A stretch of DNA of 64,000 bases. Origin: Streptomyces californicus (lineage in GTDB: Bacteria; Actinomycetota; Actinomycetes; Streptomycetales; Streptomycetaceae). The stretch spans positions 511,386 to 575,385 of the forward strand of contig NZ_JNZZ01000002.1 of assembly GCF_000717645.1 (NCBI RefSeq), written 5' to 3'. Position 1 is the first letter of the stretch. The number at the start of each line of letters is the position of its first letter. Below the pieces are notes generated by a model. That model did no database searches, was not told the DNA's origin, and worked only from the letters and a program-made list of their open reading frames with translations. Of the stretch, positions 45,074 to 54,729 are shown piece after piece. The position numbers were made by a program, and so were the translations under genes.

Positions 45074-46527
45074 GCGGAGGCCGCCTTTCCGGGGTGCGGC
45101 GGGAGGGCCGGCGGCCCCGGGGCGTCGCCCGTGCGGCCGTACGGAGGCCGCCCGGAGCTATGAGGGGACACACCGGGCGCGCCCGGCGGGAGCGGACCGG
45201 TGAGCAGGCCCGGAGCGTCCAGCAGCCCCGGCTCGGTCAGCAGCGCCGGATCGGTCAGCGCGTCCGGATCGGGCAGGTCGTCGGCCGGACATCGGCCCCG
45301 GGCGACATAGCGGTCGGCGAAATCGGCCACCGTGCCGCGCACGCCGTCGCTCGCGCCCATCCGCTCCAGCGCCGGGTGCACGGCGTCGAAGCAGGCGGTG
45401 GCCGCCGCCCGCAGCTCCGGGTCCGCCAGCCCCTCGCGGGCGGCCGTCGTCCAGAGCGGGTTGAGCGGGGCCACCGCCGAACCCGCCGTCTCCGCCAGCG
45501 GCTTCACGGCCCGGTACACCGCCTCGGCGGCCTCCGGGTCGTCGAACAGGGCGGTGGCGACCGCGAGCGGCACCACCCAGCCGTCCGGCCCGCGCTGCGC
45601 GTCGATCATGCGCAGTTCGAGATGGCCGCGCGGCCGCACCGGCGGGAACAGCGTGGTGAGGTGGTAGTCGAGATCGGCCCGCGTCGGCGGCCGGGGCGAC
45701 CCGGTACGGATCCACCGGCGGAAAGTGAGCCCCTCGGGGACCTCCCACGGGCCCTCGTCGCACCGGACGCACAGCACGGGTGCGTCCAGGACATGCGCGG
45801 CCCACGCCTCACGGGGCGGACGCCCGGGGCGCGGCGCGAGCGTACGGCCCGGGTCGAGGTTCGCCCACAGCGACTGCCGGGTGGAGCGCCACCCGGTCCG
45901 GCGGCCACCCCGGTACGGCGAGTTCGCGAACGCCGCCACCAGCACCGCGCCCAGCAGGTGCACGAGCTGCCAGCGCCGCCCGAGCCCCAGCGGGCCCGGC
46001 TCCTCCTCGCCCGCGTCCAGGCAGACCTGGATCGACGCGGAGGTGCACATCATCGCGCGCCCGGCGGGGCCCACGCGGTCCAGCGCGGCCTCCATCGCGT
46101 CGTAGCGCGGCTCCCGCAGCACCCGGCGCGGGCGCCGCCACGGGTCCACCCCGAGCCCGACCGGCGCCAGCCCGGCCGCGCCGAGGGAGGCCCGGACCGC
46201 CGCGAGATCGGCGGCGGTGGTCCCGACGCACTCCATGAGCGAGCCGGCCGGCTGCGAACTGAGCTCCAGCTGCCCGCCGGGCTCCAGCGTCACCGCCGCG
46301 CTCAGCGGCAGCGCCCGCACCGCCTCGACCGCACCGTCCAGCCGCTCCCGCGCGACCGGGCGGTCGGGATGTTCCCGGTCGTGGATGAGCCATTCGAGTT
46401 CCACCCCGACCTTTCGCGGGGGACCCGTCTTGAAACATATGCCGCGCAGTAACTCCTCGGCACCGCTCTCGTCGAGGGGGACGTCGTCCGGGCGCGAGCC
46501 GGTCGCGCCGGGGTGGTCCAGGGCCAT
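45070..46527 (-). CDS. egtA: Glutamate-cysteine ligase of ergothioneine synthesis; contains a TTA codon
   Basis: The 485-aa product belongs to the GCS2/EgtA family (KVGVELEWLIHD, LEPGGQLELSSQPA, MMCTSASIQVCLDAG, HLELRMIDAQRG). AAGGAGG lies 6 nt before the ATG at 46525-46527; a longer frame is not needed. Codon 26 (46450-46452) is TTA, the rare Leu codon read only by the bldA tRNA in Streptomyces, so translation of the first operon gene may await development. No egtE homologue lies in the window. Confidence 0.93.
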   Translation of the reverse strand: MALDHPGATGSRPDDVPLDESGAEELLRGICFKTGPPRKVGVELEWLIHDREHPDRPVARERLDGAVEAVRALPLSAAVTLEPGGQLELSSQPAGSLMECVGTTAADLAAVRASLGAAGLAPVGLGVDPWRRPRRVLREPRYDAMEAALDRVGPAGRAMMCTSASIQVCLDAGEEEPGPLGLGRRWQLVHLLGAVLVAAFANSPYRGGRRTGWRSTRQSLWANLDPGRTLAPRPGRPPREAWAAHVLDAPVLCVRCDEGPWEVPEGLTFRRWIRTGSPRPPTRADLDYHLTTLFPPVRPRGHLELRMIDAQRGPDGWVVPLAVATALFDDPEAAEAVYRAVKPLAETAGSAVAPLNPLWTTAAREGLADPELRAAATACFDAVHPALERMGASDGVRGTVADFADRYVARGRCPADDLPDPDALTDPALLTEPGLLDAPGLLTGPLPPGAPGVSPHSSGRPPYGRTGDAPGPPALPPHPGKAASA

Positions 46528-46673
46528 CGGGGCCTCCTTCGCAGCTGCGTACCTACCAGCGAAACCCGTACCCGGAGATCGCACAAGGGCGCCCCCGAGC
46601 CACGAAAACCCGGTTGCGCCCAGGCCGGGTTCCCCCGGACCATGCCCCGTATGCACCACACGGGGGAGCGCAC

Positions 46674-47495
46674 ATGAGCGCACGGCTGCGCGGCATCGCG
46701 CGCGCCACGGAAGAGGCCGTCGCGGCCGGCCGGTACCGCGACGCGGCAGGCCAGGAGGTGTCCATCGAACGCGCCGTGACCGCCGCCCTGTCCGGGACCC
46801 GGCTCTACGGCCCGGACCCGGTGCACGTCGCGGCCCTGGACACCGACCGCGTCCCGCGCTTCGAGGTCACCGGCGAGAGCAGTCTGGCCGCGGCCCGCCG
46901 GATGGCCGGTGAGGCGCCCGGCCGGATCGCCGTCCTCAACTTCGCCTCGGCCCGCAATCCCGGCGGCGGCTACCTCAACGGCGCGCAGGCCCAGGAGGAA
47001 GCCCTGTGCCGGGGATCGGCGCTCCACGCGACCCTGCTGCGCGCCCCCGACTACTACGCGCACCACCGCGCCGAACGCAGCGCCTTCTACACCGACCGGG
47101 TGATCCACTCGCCCGCGGTGCCGGTCTTCCGCGACGACCGGGGCGCCTTCCTGGACGCCCCGTACACGGTCGGGTTCCTCACCTCGCCCGCGCCCAACGC
47201 CGGGGTGATCCGGCGGCAGACCCCCGAGGAGGCCCATCGTGTCCCGGCCGCCCTGGCCTCCCGCGCCGAACGGGTCCTGGAGGTCGCCGCCGTACGGGGC
47301 TACCGCAGGCTCGTCCTCGGGGCATGGGGGTGCGGAGTCTTCCGGAACGACCCGGCCGATGTGGCGGGGGCCTTCCACAATCACCTCGGGGAGGGCGGCA
47401 GGTTCGGCGGCCACTTCGAGCAGATCGTCTTCGGCATCCTGGACCGGGACCCCGCATCGCCCGTCCGGGCCGCCTTCGACCGCTTCTTCGCCTGA
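46674..47495 (+). CDS. Bacterial-type poly(ADP-ribose) glycohydrolase (TIGR02452-like)
   Basis: The 273-aa macrodomain-like protein carries the PARG signature NPGGGYLNGAQAQEEALCR (GGG-x7-QEE, with the catalytic Glu pair), preceded by IAVLNFASAR and followed by LVLGAWGCGVFRNDP. It should remove ADP-ribose from proteins or polymers. GGGGGAG precedes the ATG at 46674. It diverges from egtA. Confidence 0.9.
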   Translation: MSARLRGIARATEEAVAAGRYRDAAGQEVSIERAVTAALSGTRLYGPDPVHVAALDTDRVPRFEVTGESSLAAARRMAGEAPGRIAVLNFASARNPGGGYLNGAQAQEEALCRGSALHATLLRAPDYYAHHRAERSAFYTDRVIHSPAVPVFRDDRGAFLDAPYTVGFLTSPAPNAGVIRRQTPEEAHRVPAALASRAERVLEVAAVRGYRRLVLGAWGCGVFRNDPADVAGAFHNHLGEGGRFGGHFEQIVFGILDRDPASPVRAAFDRFFA

Positions 47496-47539
47496 GCCAC
47501 GGGTGCGGGCGTCCGTGGGCCCGGCCCGGTCGCCGTCGG

Positions 47540-47587
47540 GCTCCAGCCGTGCCGTGCGCGTCAGCTCCAGCCGTACCGCTCGCGCAG
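47540..47587. repeat. 24-bp imperfect tandem duplication at the 3' end of the PemK-like gene
   Basis: GCTCCAGCCGT starts at 47540 and again at 47564, with 18 of 24 bases equal. The second copy encodes the last codons of the gene; the first lies past its stop. Confidence 0.55.
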
Positions 47588-48028
47588 CCGCCCGGTGACC
47601 CGCTCGAACCGCTCCGGGTCCAGCGCGCACGCCTCCCGGCGCATCCCCGCCTCGTGGACCCGCAGGACCCGGTCCAGATCGACCCAGGACGGCCGCCCCG
47701 AGCTGTCCCAGGGGCCCGCGCCCAGCGCCACCCACTCGTGGTCCCCGTCATGCTGCTTGCTGGAGAGCTGGACGGCGAGCAGCGTGCCCGTCTCCTCACG
47801 GGCCACGACGAGCACCGGCCGGTCCTTCCCGCGCCCGTCGTTCTCCTCGTAGGGCACCCAGGTCCAGACGATCTCGCCGGGGTCGGGATCGCCGTCGCGA
47901 TCCGGGGCGTACGACGTGCGCACGCGACCCACGTCGTCGGGATCGGCCTGCGCCGTGGCGGTCGGGCCGCTGCTGCCGGGCACGTCAAAGGGGTTGTCGG
48001 AACGGTAGGCGTTGTCGTGGAACGTCAT
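47561..48028 (-). CDS. PemK/MazF-like toxin-fold protein
   Basis: The 155-aa product starts at MTFHDNAYRSDNPFD; the longer frame upstream is not coding-like. Residues about 45-110 have the PemK core: PGEIVWTWVPYEENDGRGK, DRPVLVVAREE, LLAVQLSSKQHDGDHEWVAL, then SWVDLDRVLRV. No antitoxin gene is adjacent, so it may be a solitary housekeeping relative rather than an active toxin. Confidence 0.82.
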   Translation of the reverse strand: MTFHDNAYRSDNPFDVPGSSGPTATAQADPDDVGRVRTSYAPDRDGDPDPGEIVWTWVPYEENDGRGKDRPVLVVAREETGTLLAVQLSSKQHDGDHEWVALGAGPWDSSGRPSWVDLDRVLRVHEAGMRREACALDPERFERVTGRLRERYGWS

Positions 48029-48173
48029 CGCAACACCGTAGAACCCCGGCCGCCCGCGCGGCGGAGCGGGGCACTCCGCCGGGGTGGCGGGACGGCGTTC
48101 CGGCCAGCGTGACCGATGCTGCCGCCCCCGGGCCGAAACCCGCTCCCACGGGTCTGGAAGACTGCCCGGAGCC

Positions 48174-49196
48174 ATGAGCCAGTTACCCAAACAGCCCGCC
48201 GAAGTGACCGTCCCGACCAGCGCCGACGTCGCGCGGCTCGCCGGAGTGTCCAGGGCCACCGTGTCGTACGTACTGAACAACAACGCCACCGTCCGGATCA
48301 GCGATCCCACCCGGCGCCGCGTCAGGGAGGCAGCCCTCCAACTCGGTTACGTCCCGCACGCGGCGGCCCGCAGCCTGCGCGCCGGACACAGCCGCATGGT
48401 CCTGCTGCCCTCCGGACACATACCGGCGGGACCGCCGCACCAGTACTTCTTCGAGGAACTCCAGGCGGGGCTGCGCCGGCTGGACTACACCGTCGTCCAG
48501 TACGGCAGCGCCGGCCTCACCGCCGACGAGGCGGCCACCGCCTGGGCCGAACTGCGGCCCGTCGCCGTCGTCGTACCGCCGGGCATCGCCCTCACCCCGC
48601 ACGGCACCGGCATCCTGACCCGCTCCGGAGCCAAAGCGGTGATCACCCTGGGCCCCGACCCGGTGGCGGGGGCGCACGGACTGGTCATGGACCAGCGCCG
48701 GGTCGGGAGCAGCGCGGTGGAGCACCTGGTGGCCCGGGGCCGCCGCCACATCGGCGTGGTCATGCCCGAGCAGCCGTGCCCGGAGTCCTTCGCCGAGACC
48801 CGCCTCGCCGGGGCCCGCCGCGCGGCCGAGGCCGCCGGAGCCCGCATACGCCCGCTCCCGCTCCGGTACGAGGAGGAGTCGGCACACCGGCTGGCCGCCC
48901 GCTGGCCTGAGCTGGGGCTGGACGCGGTGTTCGCCTACGACGACGCGTACGCGATGCTGCTGATGCGGGCCCTCCAGGACGCGGGAATCGAGGTCCCCGC
49001 CGACACGGCGATGATCGGCGCGGACGACTCGCTCATCGGCAGGCTGCTGCGTCCCCGGCTGAGCACCGTCCGGATGGAACTCGCCATGCCGCAGCCGCTG
49101 GCCGAGACGATCGACCGCATGGTCCAGCACCCGGGCGGGCCGCCGGTCCACCACGACCTGCTGCGCACCAGCGCCGTCCACCGGGAGTCCAGCTGA
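48174..49196 (+). CDS. LacI-family transcriptional regulator with an early TTA codon
   Basis: The 340-aa product has the LacI helix-turn-helix (TSADVARLAGVSRATVSYVL) and hinge (RRRVREAALQLGYVPHAAAR), then a periplasmic-binding-like effector domain (VDQ-type region MDQRRVGSSAVEHLVARGRR, FAYDDAYAMLLMRAL, IGADDSLIGRLLRP). From the ATG at 48174, codon 4 (48183-48185) is TTA, implying bldA dependence. A GTG at 48201 would bypass it but has no ribosome site. No sugar transporter lies beside it. Confidence 0.9.
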   Translation: MSQLPKQPAEVTVPTSADVARLAGVSRATVSYVLNNNATVRISDPTRRRVREAALQLGYVPHAAARSLRAGHSRMVLLPSGHIPAGPPHQYFFEELQAGLRRLDYTVVQYGSAGLTADEAATAWAELRPVAVVVPPGIALTPHGTGILTRSGAKAVITLGPDPVAGAHGLVMDQRRVGSSAVEHLVARGRRHIGVVMPEQPCPESFAETRLAGARRAAEAAGARIRPLPLRYEEESAHRLAARWPELGLDAVFAYDDAYAMLLMRALQDAGIEVPADTAMIGADDSLIGRLLRPRLSTVRMELAMPQPLAETIDRMVQHPGGPPVHHDLLRTSAVHRESS

Positions 49197-49238
49197 CCGC
49201 CTCCGACGCGACGACATGCGCCGGGCGGGGCGCGTGTC

Positions 49239-49251
49239 TAGCGTCGGAGGC
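49239..49251 (+). promoter_or_regulatory. Probable leaderless promoter (-10 TAGCGT)
   Basis: TAGCGT (49239-49244) ends 7 nt before the ATG at 49252. The GGAGG between them sits 1 nt from the ATG, too close to act as a ribosome site. Confidence 0.5.
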
Positions 49252-49527
49252 ATGAGCCATCCGCAGAGGTACGAGCTGCTCCTGATCCCCGACCACAGCC
49301 GCACGCGCTCCGGCGCCCCCGGGCGGCCGATCCGCTCCGCGATCGTCGCCGCCACCGGCGAGACCGGGGCCTCGGGCTACCCCCGGTACGCGGGCGAGGG
49401 CATGGAGGCGGACGTCGACCCGGCGACCCGCACGGTGGAGGCCGTCCTCATCGACGGGGAGGAACTGGACTACGGCATGTCGGTCCAGGTCGCCGACGCG
49501 GAGGGCGAACGCCCGGCCGCTCGCTGA
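49252..49527 (+). CDS. Small unrecognised protein (91 aa)
   Basis: The frame has good codon bias. The product (QRYELLLIPDHSRTRSGAPG, SGYPRYAGEGMEADVDPATR, TVEAVLIDGEELDYGM) looks like one small beta-rich domain with no Cys or membrane segment. I do not recognise the family. It follows the LacI gene by 55 bp but probably has its own promoter. Confidence 0.7.
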   Translation: MSHPQRYELLLIPDHSRTRSGAPGRPIRSAIVAATGETGASGYPRYAGEGMEADVDPATRTVEAVLIDGEELDYGMSVQVADAEGERPAAR

Positions 49528-49717
49528 CGCGGGCCCGGCTCCCCGCTGCCGTACGGACGCGAGGCCGCGGCCCGCCCGGAACCCGCCCGGTGACGGCGCC
49601 GGGGGGCCGTCCGGTCACGGCACCCGGGGAGTTGTCCGGGCACGCCGCTCGGGAAGGCGTCCGCGTACGCGCCGAGCGCCGCGGCCGTGCGCCGGGTGCT
49701 TCGCGGGAACGGCATGG

Positions 49718-49788
49718 CGAAGGCCCCGGGCCGCGCACCTGGTCCACGGTGTCGTCCACCGTGCCCATGGCACCGTCCGGGGCCTTCG
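49718..49788 (-). terminator. Cruciform-like terminator after the thioredoxin gene
   Basis: Bases 49718-49729 and 49777-49788 are perfect 12-bp inverted repeats enclosing a smaller hairpin (49745-49751 with 49757-49763). It lies 23 bp past the thioredoxin stop on the minus strand. Confidence 0.65.
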
Positions 49789-49810
49789 AGTCGCTGCGCG
49801 TCGCGGTCCG

Positions 49811-50209
49811 CTACGGGGTCTCCGGCTGTCCCTCGCCCGCCTCGGCCGCCCGCTTCTGCTCCTCGACGGACTTGCGGACCTCGTCCATGTCCAGGTTCCT
49901 GGCCTGCCCGATCACATCCTCCAGGGCCGCCTCGGGCAGGGCGCCCGGCTGCGCGAAGACCGCCACGTTGTCGCGGACGATCATCAGCGTCGGGATGGAG
50001 CGGATGTCGAACGCCGCCGCCAGCTCCTGCTGGGCCTCGGTGTCGACCTTGGCGAAGACGAGGTCGGGGTGGCGCTCTGACGCCGAGTCGTAGACCGGTG
50101 CGAACTGCTTGCAGGGGCCGCACCAGGAAGCCCAGAAGTCGATCAGGACGAAGTCGTTGTCGGTGACGACCTGATCGAAGTTTTCCTTGGTGAGCTCGAC
50201 GGTGCTCAT
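49811..50209 (-). CDS. trxA: Thioredoxin
   Basis: The 132-aa product has the redox site FWASWCGPCKQFAP and the cis-Pro loop IRSIPTLMIV. The C-terminal 25 residues are a charged helical extension (DMDEVRKSVEEQKRAAEAGE) beyond the usual 105-110 residues. The ATG at 50207-50209 has AGAGG upstream. It diverges from a disulfide reductase-like flavoprotein, a possible redox partner. Confidence 0.94.
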   Translation of the reverse strand: MSTVELTKENFDQVVTDNDFVLIDFWASWCGPCKQFAPVYDSASERHPDLVFAKVDTEAQQELAAAFDIRSIPTLMIVRDNVAVFAQPGALPEAALEDVIGQARNLDMDEVRKSVEEQKRAAEAGEGQPETP

Positions 50210-50329
50210 GCGGGGTACCTCTTCCTCTGCCGGTGGCCTGACGGACCTCTCCGGCACAACGGTGACTGCACTTGAGCTATTCCGCCTGCCCATGTGGCCG
50301 GGGCGCACACCCATGTGGAGACTGTTTCC

Positions 50330-51790
50330 ATGACTGATTCCACGGCTGACGCAGGAAAGACCACAACCGAAGGCTCCCCGTACGACGTCGTCGTCATCGG
50401 GGCGGGGCCGGTCGGGGAGAACGTGGCGGACCGGGCCCGTGCCGCCGGGCTCACCACGGCGGTCGTGGAGTCGGAACTGGTCGGCGGCGAATGCTCCTAC
50501 TGGGCGTGCATGCCGAGCAAGGCGCTCCTGCGCCCCGTCGTCGCCCGCGCCGACGCGCGCCGGGTCCCGGGGCTGAGCGCCGCCGTGCGGGGCCCCCTGG
50601 ACACCGCGGCCGTCCTCGCCCACCGGGACGAGGAGACGAGCCACTGGAAGGACGACGGCCAGGTCGCCTGGCTGGACGGCGTCGGAGCGGACGTCTTCCG
50701 GGGTACGGGCCGCCTCACCGGCCCCCGCGAGGTCACCGTCACCGCCCCGGACGGCACGGAGCACCGGCTCACCGCCCGGCACGCCGTCGCCGTCTGCACC
50801 GGCACCCGGGCCGTCGTCCCCGATCTGCCGGGCGTCGCGGAGGCCCGCCCCTGGACCAGCCGCGAGGCCACCAGCGCCGACCGGGCGCCCGGCCGGCTCG
50901 TGGTCGTCGGCGGGGGAGTGGTGGGCGTGGAGATGGCGACCGCCTGGCAGGGTCTCGGCTCCGAGGTGACCCTGCTGATCAGGGACGGCGGCCTGCTCCC
51001 GAAGATGGAGCCCTTCGCGGGCGAACTGGTCGCCGACGCGCTCAGGGAGGCCGGGGCCCGCATCCGTACGGGCGTCTCCGTCACCGCCGTACGCCGCCGG
51101 GACCCGGGCGGCCCGGTCACCGTCGAACTGGACGACGGCGACCACGTCGAGGCCGACGAGATCCTCTTCGCCACCGGCCGGGCCCCGCGCACGGACGACC
51201 TGGGGCTGGAGACGGTCGGACTCGAACCCGGGGCCTGGCTCACCGTGGACGACAGCTGCCGGGTCGAGGGCACGGACTGGCTGTACGCGGTCGGGGACGT
51301 CAACCACCGCGCCCTGCTGACCCACCAGGGCAAGTACCAGGCCCGCGTCGCGGGCGCGGCGATCGCGGCCCGCGCCGGACAGGCCGCCGTCGACACCGCC
51401 CCCTGGGGAGCGCACGCGGCCACCGCCGACCACGCGGCGGTCCCCCAGGTCGTCTTCACCGACCCCGAGGTCGCCTCGGTCGGCCTCACCCTCGCCGAGG
51501 CCGAACGCGCCGGCCGCCGCGTCCGCGCCGTCGACTACGACCTCGGCTCGGTCGCCGGCGCCGGCCTCTACGCCGACGGCTACCGGGGCCGCGCCCGGAT
51601 GGTCGTGGACCTGGACCGCGAGACCCTCCTCGGCGTCACCTTCGCCGGCCCCGGCATCGGCGAACTCCTGCACTCGGCGACGATCGCGGTCGCGGGGGAG
51701 GTGCCCATCGCCCGCCTCTGGCACGCGGTCCCGGCGTACCCGACCATCAGCGAGGTGTGGCTGCGGCTGCTGGAGACGTACCGGGGGTAG
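50330..51790 (+). CDS. Pyridine nucleotide-disulfide oxidoreductase-like FAD protein
   Basis: The 486-aa product starts at MTDSTADAG (GGAG 10 nt upstream). It has FAD motif VVVIGAGPVGENVADRA, redox disulfide GGECSYWACMPSK (C-x4-C), NAD(P) motif LVVVGGGVVGVEMATAWQ, FATGRAPRTD and a C-terminal dimer domain. Where lipoamide dehydrogenases have HPTxSE, this protein has YPTISE, so the usual catalytic His is Tyr. It may not act on free dithiols in the classical way. Divergent from trxA; followed by a terminator. Confidence 0.9.
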   Translation: MTDSTADAGKTTTEGSPYDVVVIGAGPVGENVADRARAAGLTTAVVESELVGGECSYWACMPSKALLRPVVARADARRVPGLSAAVRGPLDTAAVLAHRDEETSHWKDDGQVAWLDGVGADVFRGTGRLTGPREVTVTAPDGTEHRLTARHAVAVCTGTRAVVPDLPGVAEARPWTSREATSADRAPGRLVVVGGGVVGVEMATAWQGLGSEVTLLIRDGGLLPKMEPFAGELVADALREAGARIRTGVSVTAVRRRDPGGPVTVELDDGDHVEADEILFATGRAPRTDDLGLETVGLEPGAWLTVDDSCRVEGTDWLYAVGDVNHRALLTHQGKYQARVAGAAIAARAGQAAVDTAPWGAHAATADHAAVPQVVFTDPEVASVGLTLAEAERAGRRVRAVDYDLGSVAGAGLYADGYRGRARMVVDLDRETLLGVTFAGPGIGELLHSATIAVAGEVPIARLWHAVPAYPTISEVWLRLLETYRG

Positions 51791-51834
51791 GAACCGCCGT
51801 CGGGTACACACACCGGGAGACGCCCCTACGGGTC

Positions 51835-51863
51835 GGCCCCCGGAGGCAGTCACTCCGGGGGCC
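51835..51863 (+). terminator. Terminator after the FAD oxidoreductase gene
   Basis: Bases 51835-51845 and 51853-51863 form a perfect 11-bp stem with a 7-nt loop, 45 bp past the stop. Confidence 0.8.
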
Positions 51864-52044
51864 CACCGAGCTGTGCCCTCCGCCAGTTCCTCGTAACCCC
51901 GGTTGATGACGCAGGCGTTGTGCGGTGCGGTACGGAGGTGTCCCGGCCGCCGTCGTCGACAGCACCACCACGGCGTCGCAGCCGGGCGGGGGGGAGAGAG
52001 ACCGGCCCGCCGGGGACGTCGACCGGCCGACGATTCCGTACGTC

Positions 52045-52248
52045 CTAGACCCATATGCGTAGAGCCGCTGTCACGGCGACCGCGGCCACCAGGGCGACCG
52101 CTCCGAGGCGGGGGATCGGACGAACTGGCGCCGTCCAGTCGGGACCGGCCCTCCCGCCACGGTTCGCCCTCCAGCGGGCCGTCGACGTCCCGGTCGGCGC
52201 CCCGCGGCACGTACTGATGGGGGAATCGTTCCCGAGTCGCAGCGACAT
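52045..52248 (-). pseudogene. Possible small tail-anchored protein, perhaps frameshifted
   Basis: The frame from the ATG at 52246-52248 ends in a convincing membrane helix (LGAVALVAAVAVTAAL). In its 5' half, a neighbouring frame has better codon bias and reads YVPRGADRDVDGPLEGEPW before losing bias near 52125. Either the gene is genuine as read, or a frameshift has joined two halves of a former gene. Weak evidence either way. Confidence 0.25.
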
Positions 52249-52554
52249 GACGGTTCAGCGACCCGGCCGCGAACGGCTCCGGTTCGCGGATCGGGCTCGG
52301 GCCATCCCGCTTCGGACTCCTCGCGGGGCAAGGGAGTTCCGCATGCGTGAGGGAGCGGCGAATCCCCCTTCGCCCGTACGGCGGCATCCGCCGCGTCTCG
52401 GCCCCGCTGGCCGGTGATCGGACTCCGTGGCTTCCCGCCCGTGGCCGGGCCGCCGAACTCCTTCGCGCGGCCGCGTGGGGGATTGGCCGAAAAGTGTGCC
52501 TTGTGGCGGGGGTCACCGGGTCTTCACAATCGGATCGCCTTGACGGGTGCATGA

Positions 52555-53397
<843 letters not shown>

Positions 53398-53868
53398 CAC
53401 CCCGCCCCGCCCCGCCCCGCCCCGGCCCGGTCGCCCTCGGGTGATCACGGCTGAACCACCCGGGGCGCCCGTCCGCACGGGCGCCCTCGACGGCCCCCGG
53501 CCTCGCCGCCGGGGGCCGTCGCCGTTGCGCCGTGCTGCCGGAGGGCGGCCGAGCGCGAGGGCGCCGGCCGTCGCTCTCCGGGGGCGCACCGGGCCGCCGC
53601 CTTCGGACCACGAGCCGTCCCGCAGCCCGGCCTTCGGGTCCGGTGAGCGGGCCGCCGACCGTCCGGCCGCCCGGCCGTCGCCCGCTTCCGCACCCGCCGG
53701 CCCCGCCCCGGCCGTCCGCTGCTCCGGGCCGGTCCGGCAGGGGCCCGGACGCGTTGTCACTGGCTCCGCTTAGAGTCTCTCCCAATCGTCACGGTGCGTC
53801 GCCGTCGACGGGATTCTTCAGTGTGCCGCCGGCGCGGCGGCCATCCGGAACGACGGGGAGAACAGCGC
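53398..53868. other. Intergenic region between sprT and the DUF4132 operon
   Basis: It holds five CCCCG pentamers (53400-53424), two terminator hairpins (53463-53521) and about 350 bp of gene-free DNA. TTAGAGTCTCTCCCAATCG near 53769 is the likeliest promoter area of the following operon. Confidence 0.5.
53463..53521 (+). terminator. Tandem terminator hairpins after sprT
   Basis: The first is 53463-53472 with 53477-53486 (10 bp, 4-nt loop). The second is 53488-53501 with 53508-53521 (14 bp, 6-nt loop). Both stems are perfect. Confidence 0.85.
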
Positions 53869-54729
53869 ATGGGGTGGGTCTCGGCGGGCGACTACGAAGT
53901 CGCCCTGGAGGCGGGCAAAGTGGTCTGCCGCAACGGGAAGGGCCGGCGGCTGAAGTCCGTTCCGGCGAAGCTGAAGGAGGACCCGGCGGTCGTCGGTCTC
54001 CGCCAGTTGACCGAGTGGCTGGACCGGCACGAGCGCCGCTGCCTGAGCGACGTCGAGCAGTGGATGGTGCGTTCGCTGCCCGTTCCCACCGCCGTGCTCG
54101 CCCGGGTCTGGCCCGATCCGGCGTGGCAGACGGCCCTGCGGGACGTGGTGGTCACCGGAGCGGACGGCGGAGTCGCCGGATTCCTGCGCGACGTCGACCC
54201 CGACCGGGGCCTCGGCCTCGTCGACCTGGACGGCGACACGGTCCGCATCACCCCGGACATCGTCCACGTACCTCACCCCGTCCTGCTGGAGGACCTCGAC
54301 GAACTGCGGGAGTTCGCCGTCGAGCTGGAGGTGCGCCAGAACGTGGAGCAGTTGTTCCGCGAGGTGTGGCACCGCCCGGCGGACCTCGCCCCGGACGCCA
54401 CCTCCGTGGACACGTACGCCGGCGGCGTCTTCAAGGAACTGCGCTTCCTGCACGGCCGCGTCACCCAGCTCGGCTACCGGTCGCGCGGCGGCTACGCGGT
54501 CTGTCCGGTCGTCGAGGACGGCGCCGCGGTCGAGGCGCGGATCTGGATCGGCGAACACGACGGATACGACGCGTACGACACCGAGACCGGCCCGCTGGGC
54601 TGGACCGACGCCTCGGGGCGCGCGCTGACGGCGGCCGAGGTCGGCCCCGTGGCGTGGTCCGAGGGCATGCGCATGGCGGCGGCGCTCTACGCCGGTCGCG
54701 ACGTGGAGGACGAGGAGCGGGCGGCATGA
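53869..54729 (+). CDS. DUF4132 domain protein, first gene of a MoxR/DUF5682 operon
   Basis: The 286-aa product matches the pattern of the DUF4132 domain of E. coli MolR/YehI: a basic N-terminal part (VCRNGKGRRLKSVPAKLKED), WQTALRDVVVTGADGGVAGF, then HVPHPVLLEDLDELREFAVE and RQNVEQLFREVW with a GGVFKELRFLHGRVTQLGYR block. No WGR domain is present. GGGGAG lies 7 nt before the ATG. It overlaps the next gene by 4 bp (ATGA). Function unknown. Confidence 0.8.
   Translation: MGWVSAGDYEVALEAGKVVCRNGKGRRLKSVPAKLKEDPAVVGLRQLTEWLDRHERRCLSDVEQWMVRSLPVPTAVLARVWPDPAWQTALRDVVVTGADGGVAGFLRDVDPDRGLGLVDLDGDTVRITPDIVHVPHPVLLEDLDELREFAVELEVRQNVEQLFREVWHRPADLAPDATSVDTYAGGVFKELRFLHGRVTQLGYRSRGGYAVCPVVEDGAAVEARIWIGEHDGYDAYDTETGPLGWTDASGRALTAAEVGPVAWSEGMRMAAALYAGRDVEDEERAA

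Noticed and set aside
52480..52500. AdpA site upstream of sprT
   Set aside because: TGGCCGAAAA matches the AdpA consensus only partly; sprT control by AdpA is known from S. griseus, but I cannot place a site here.
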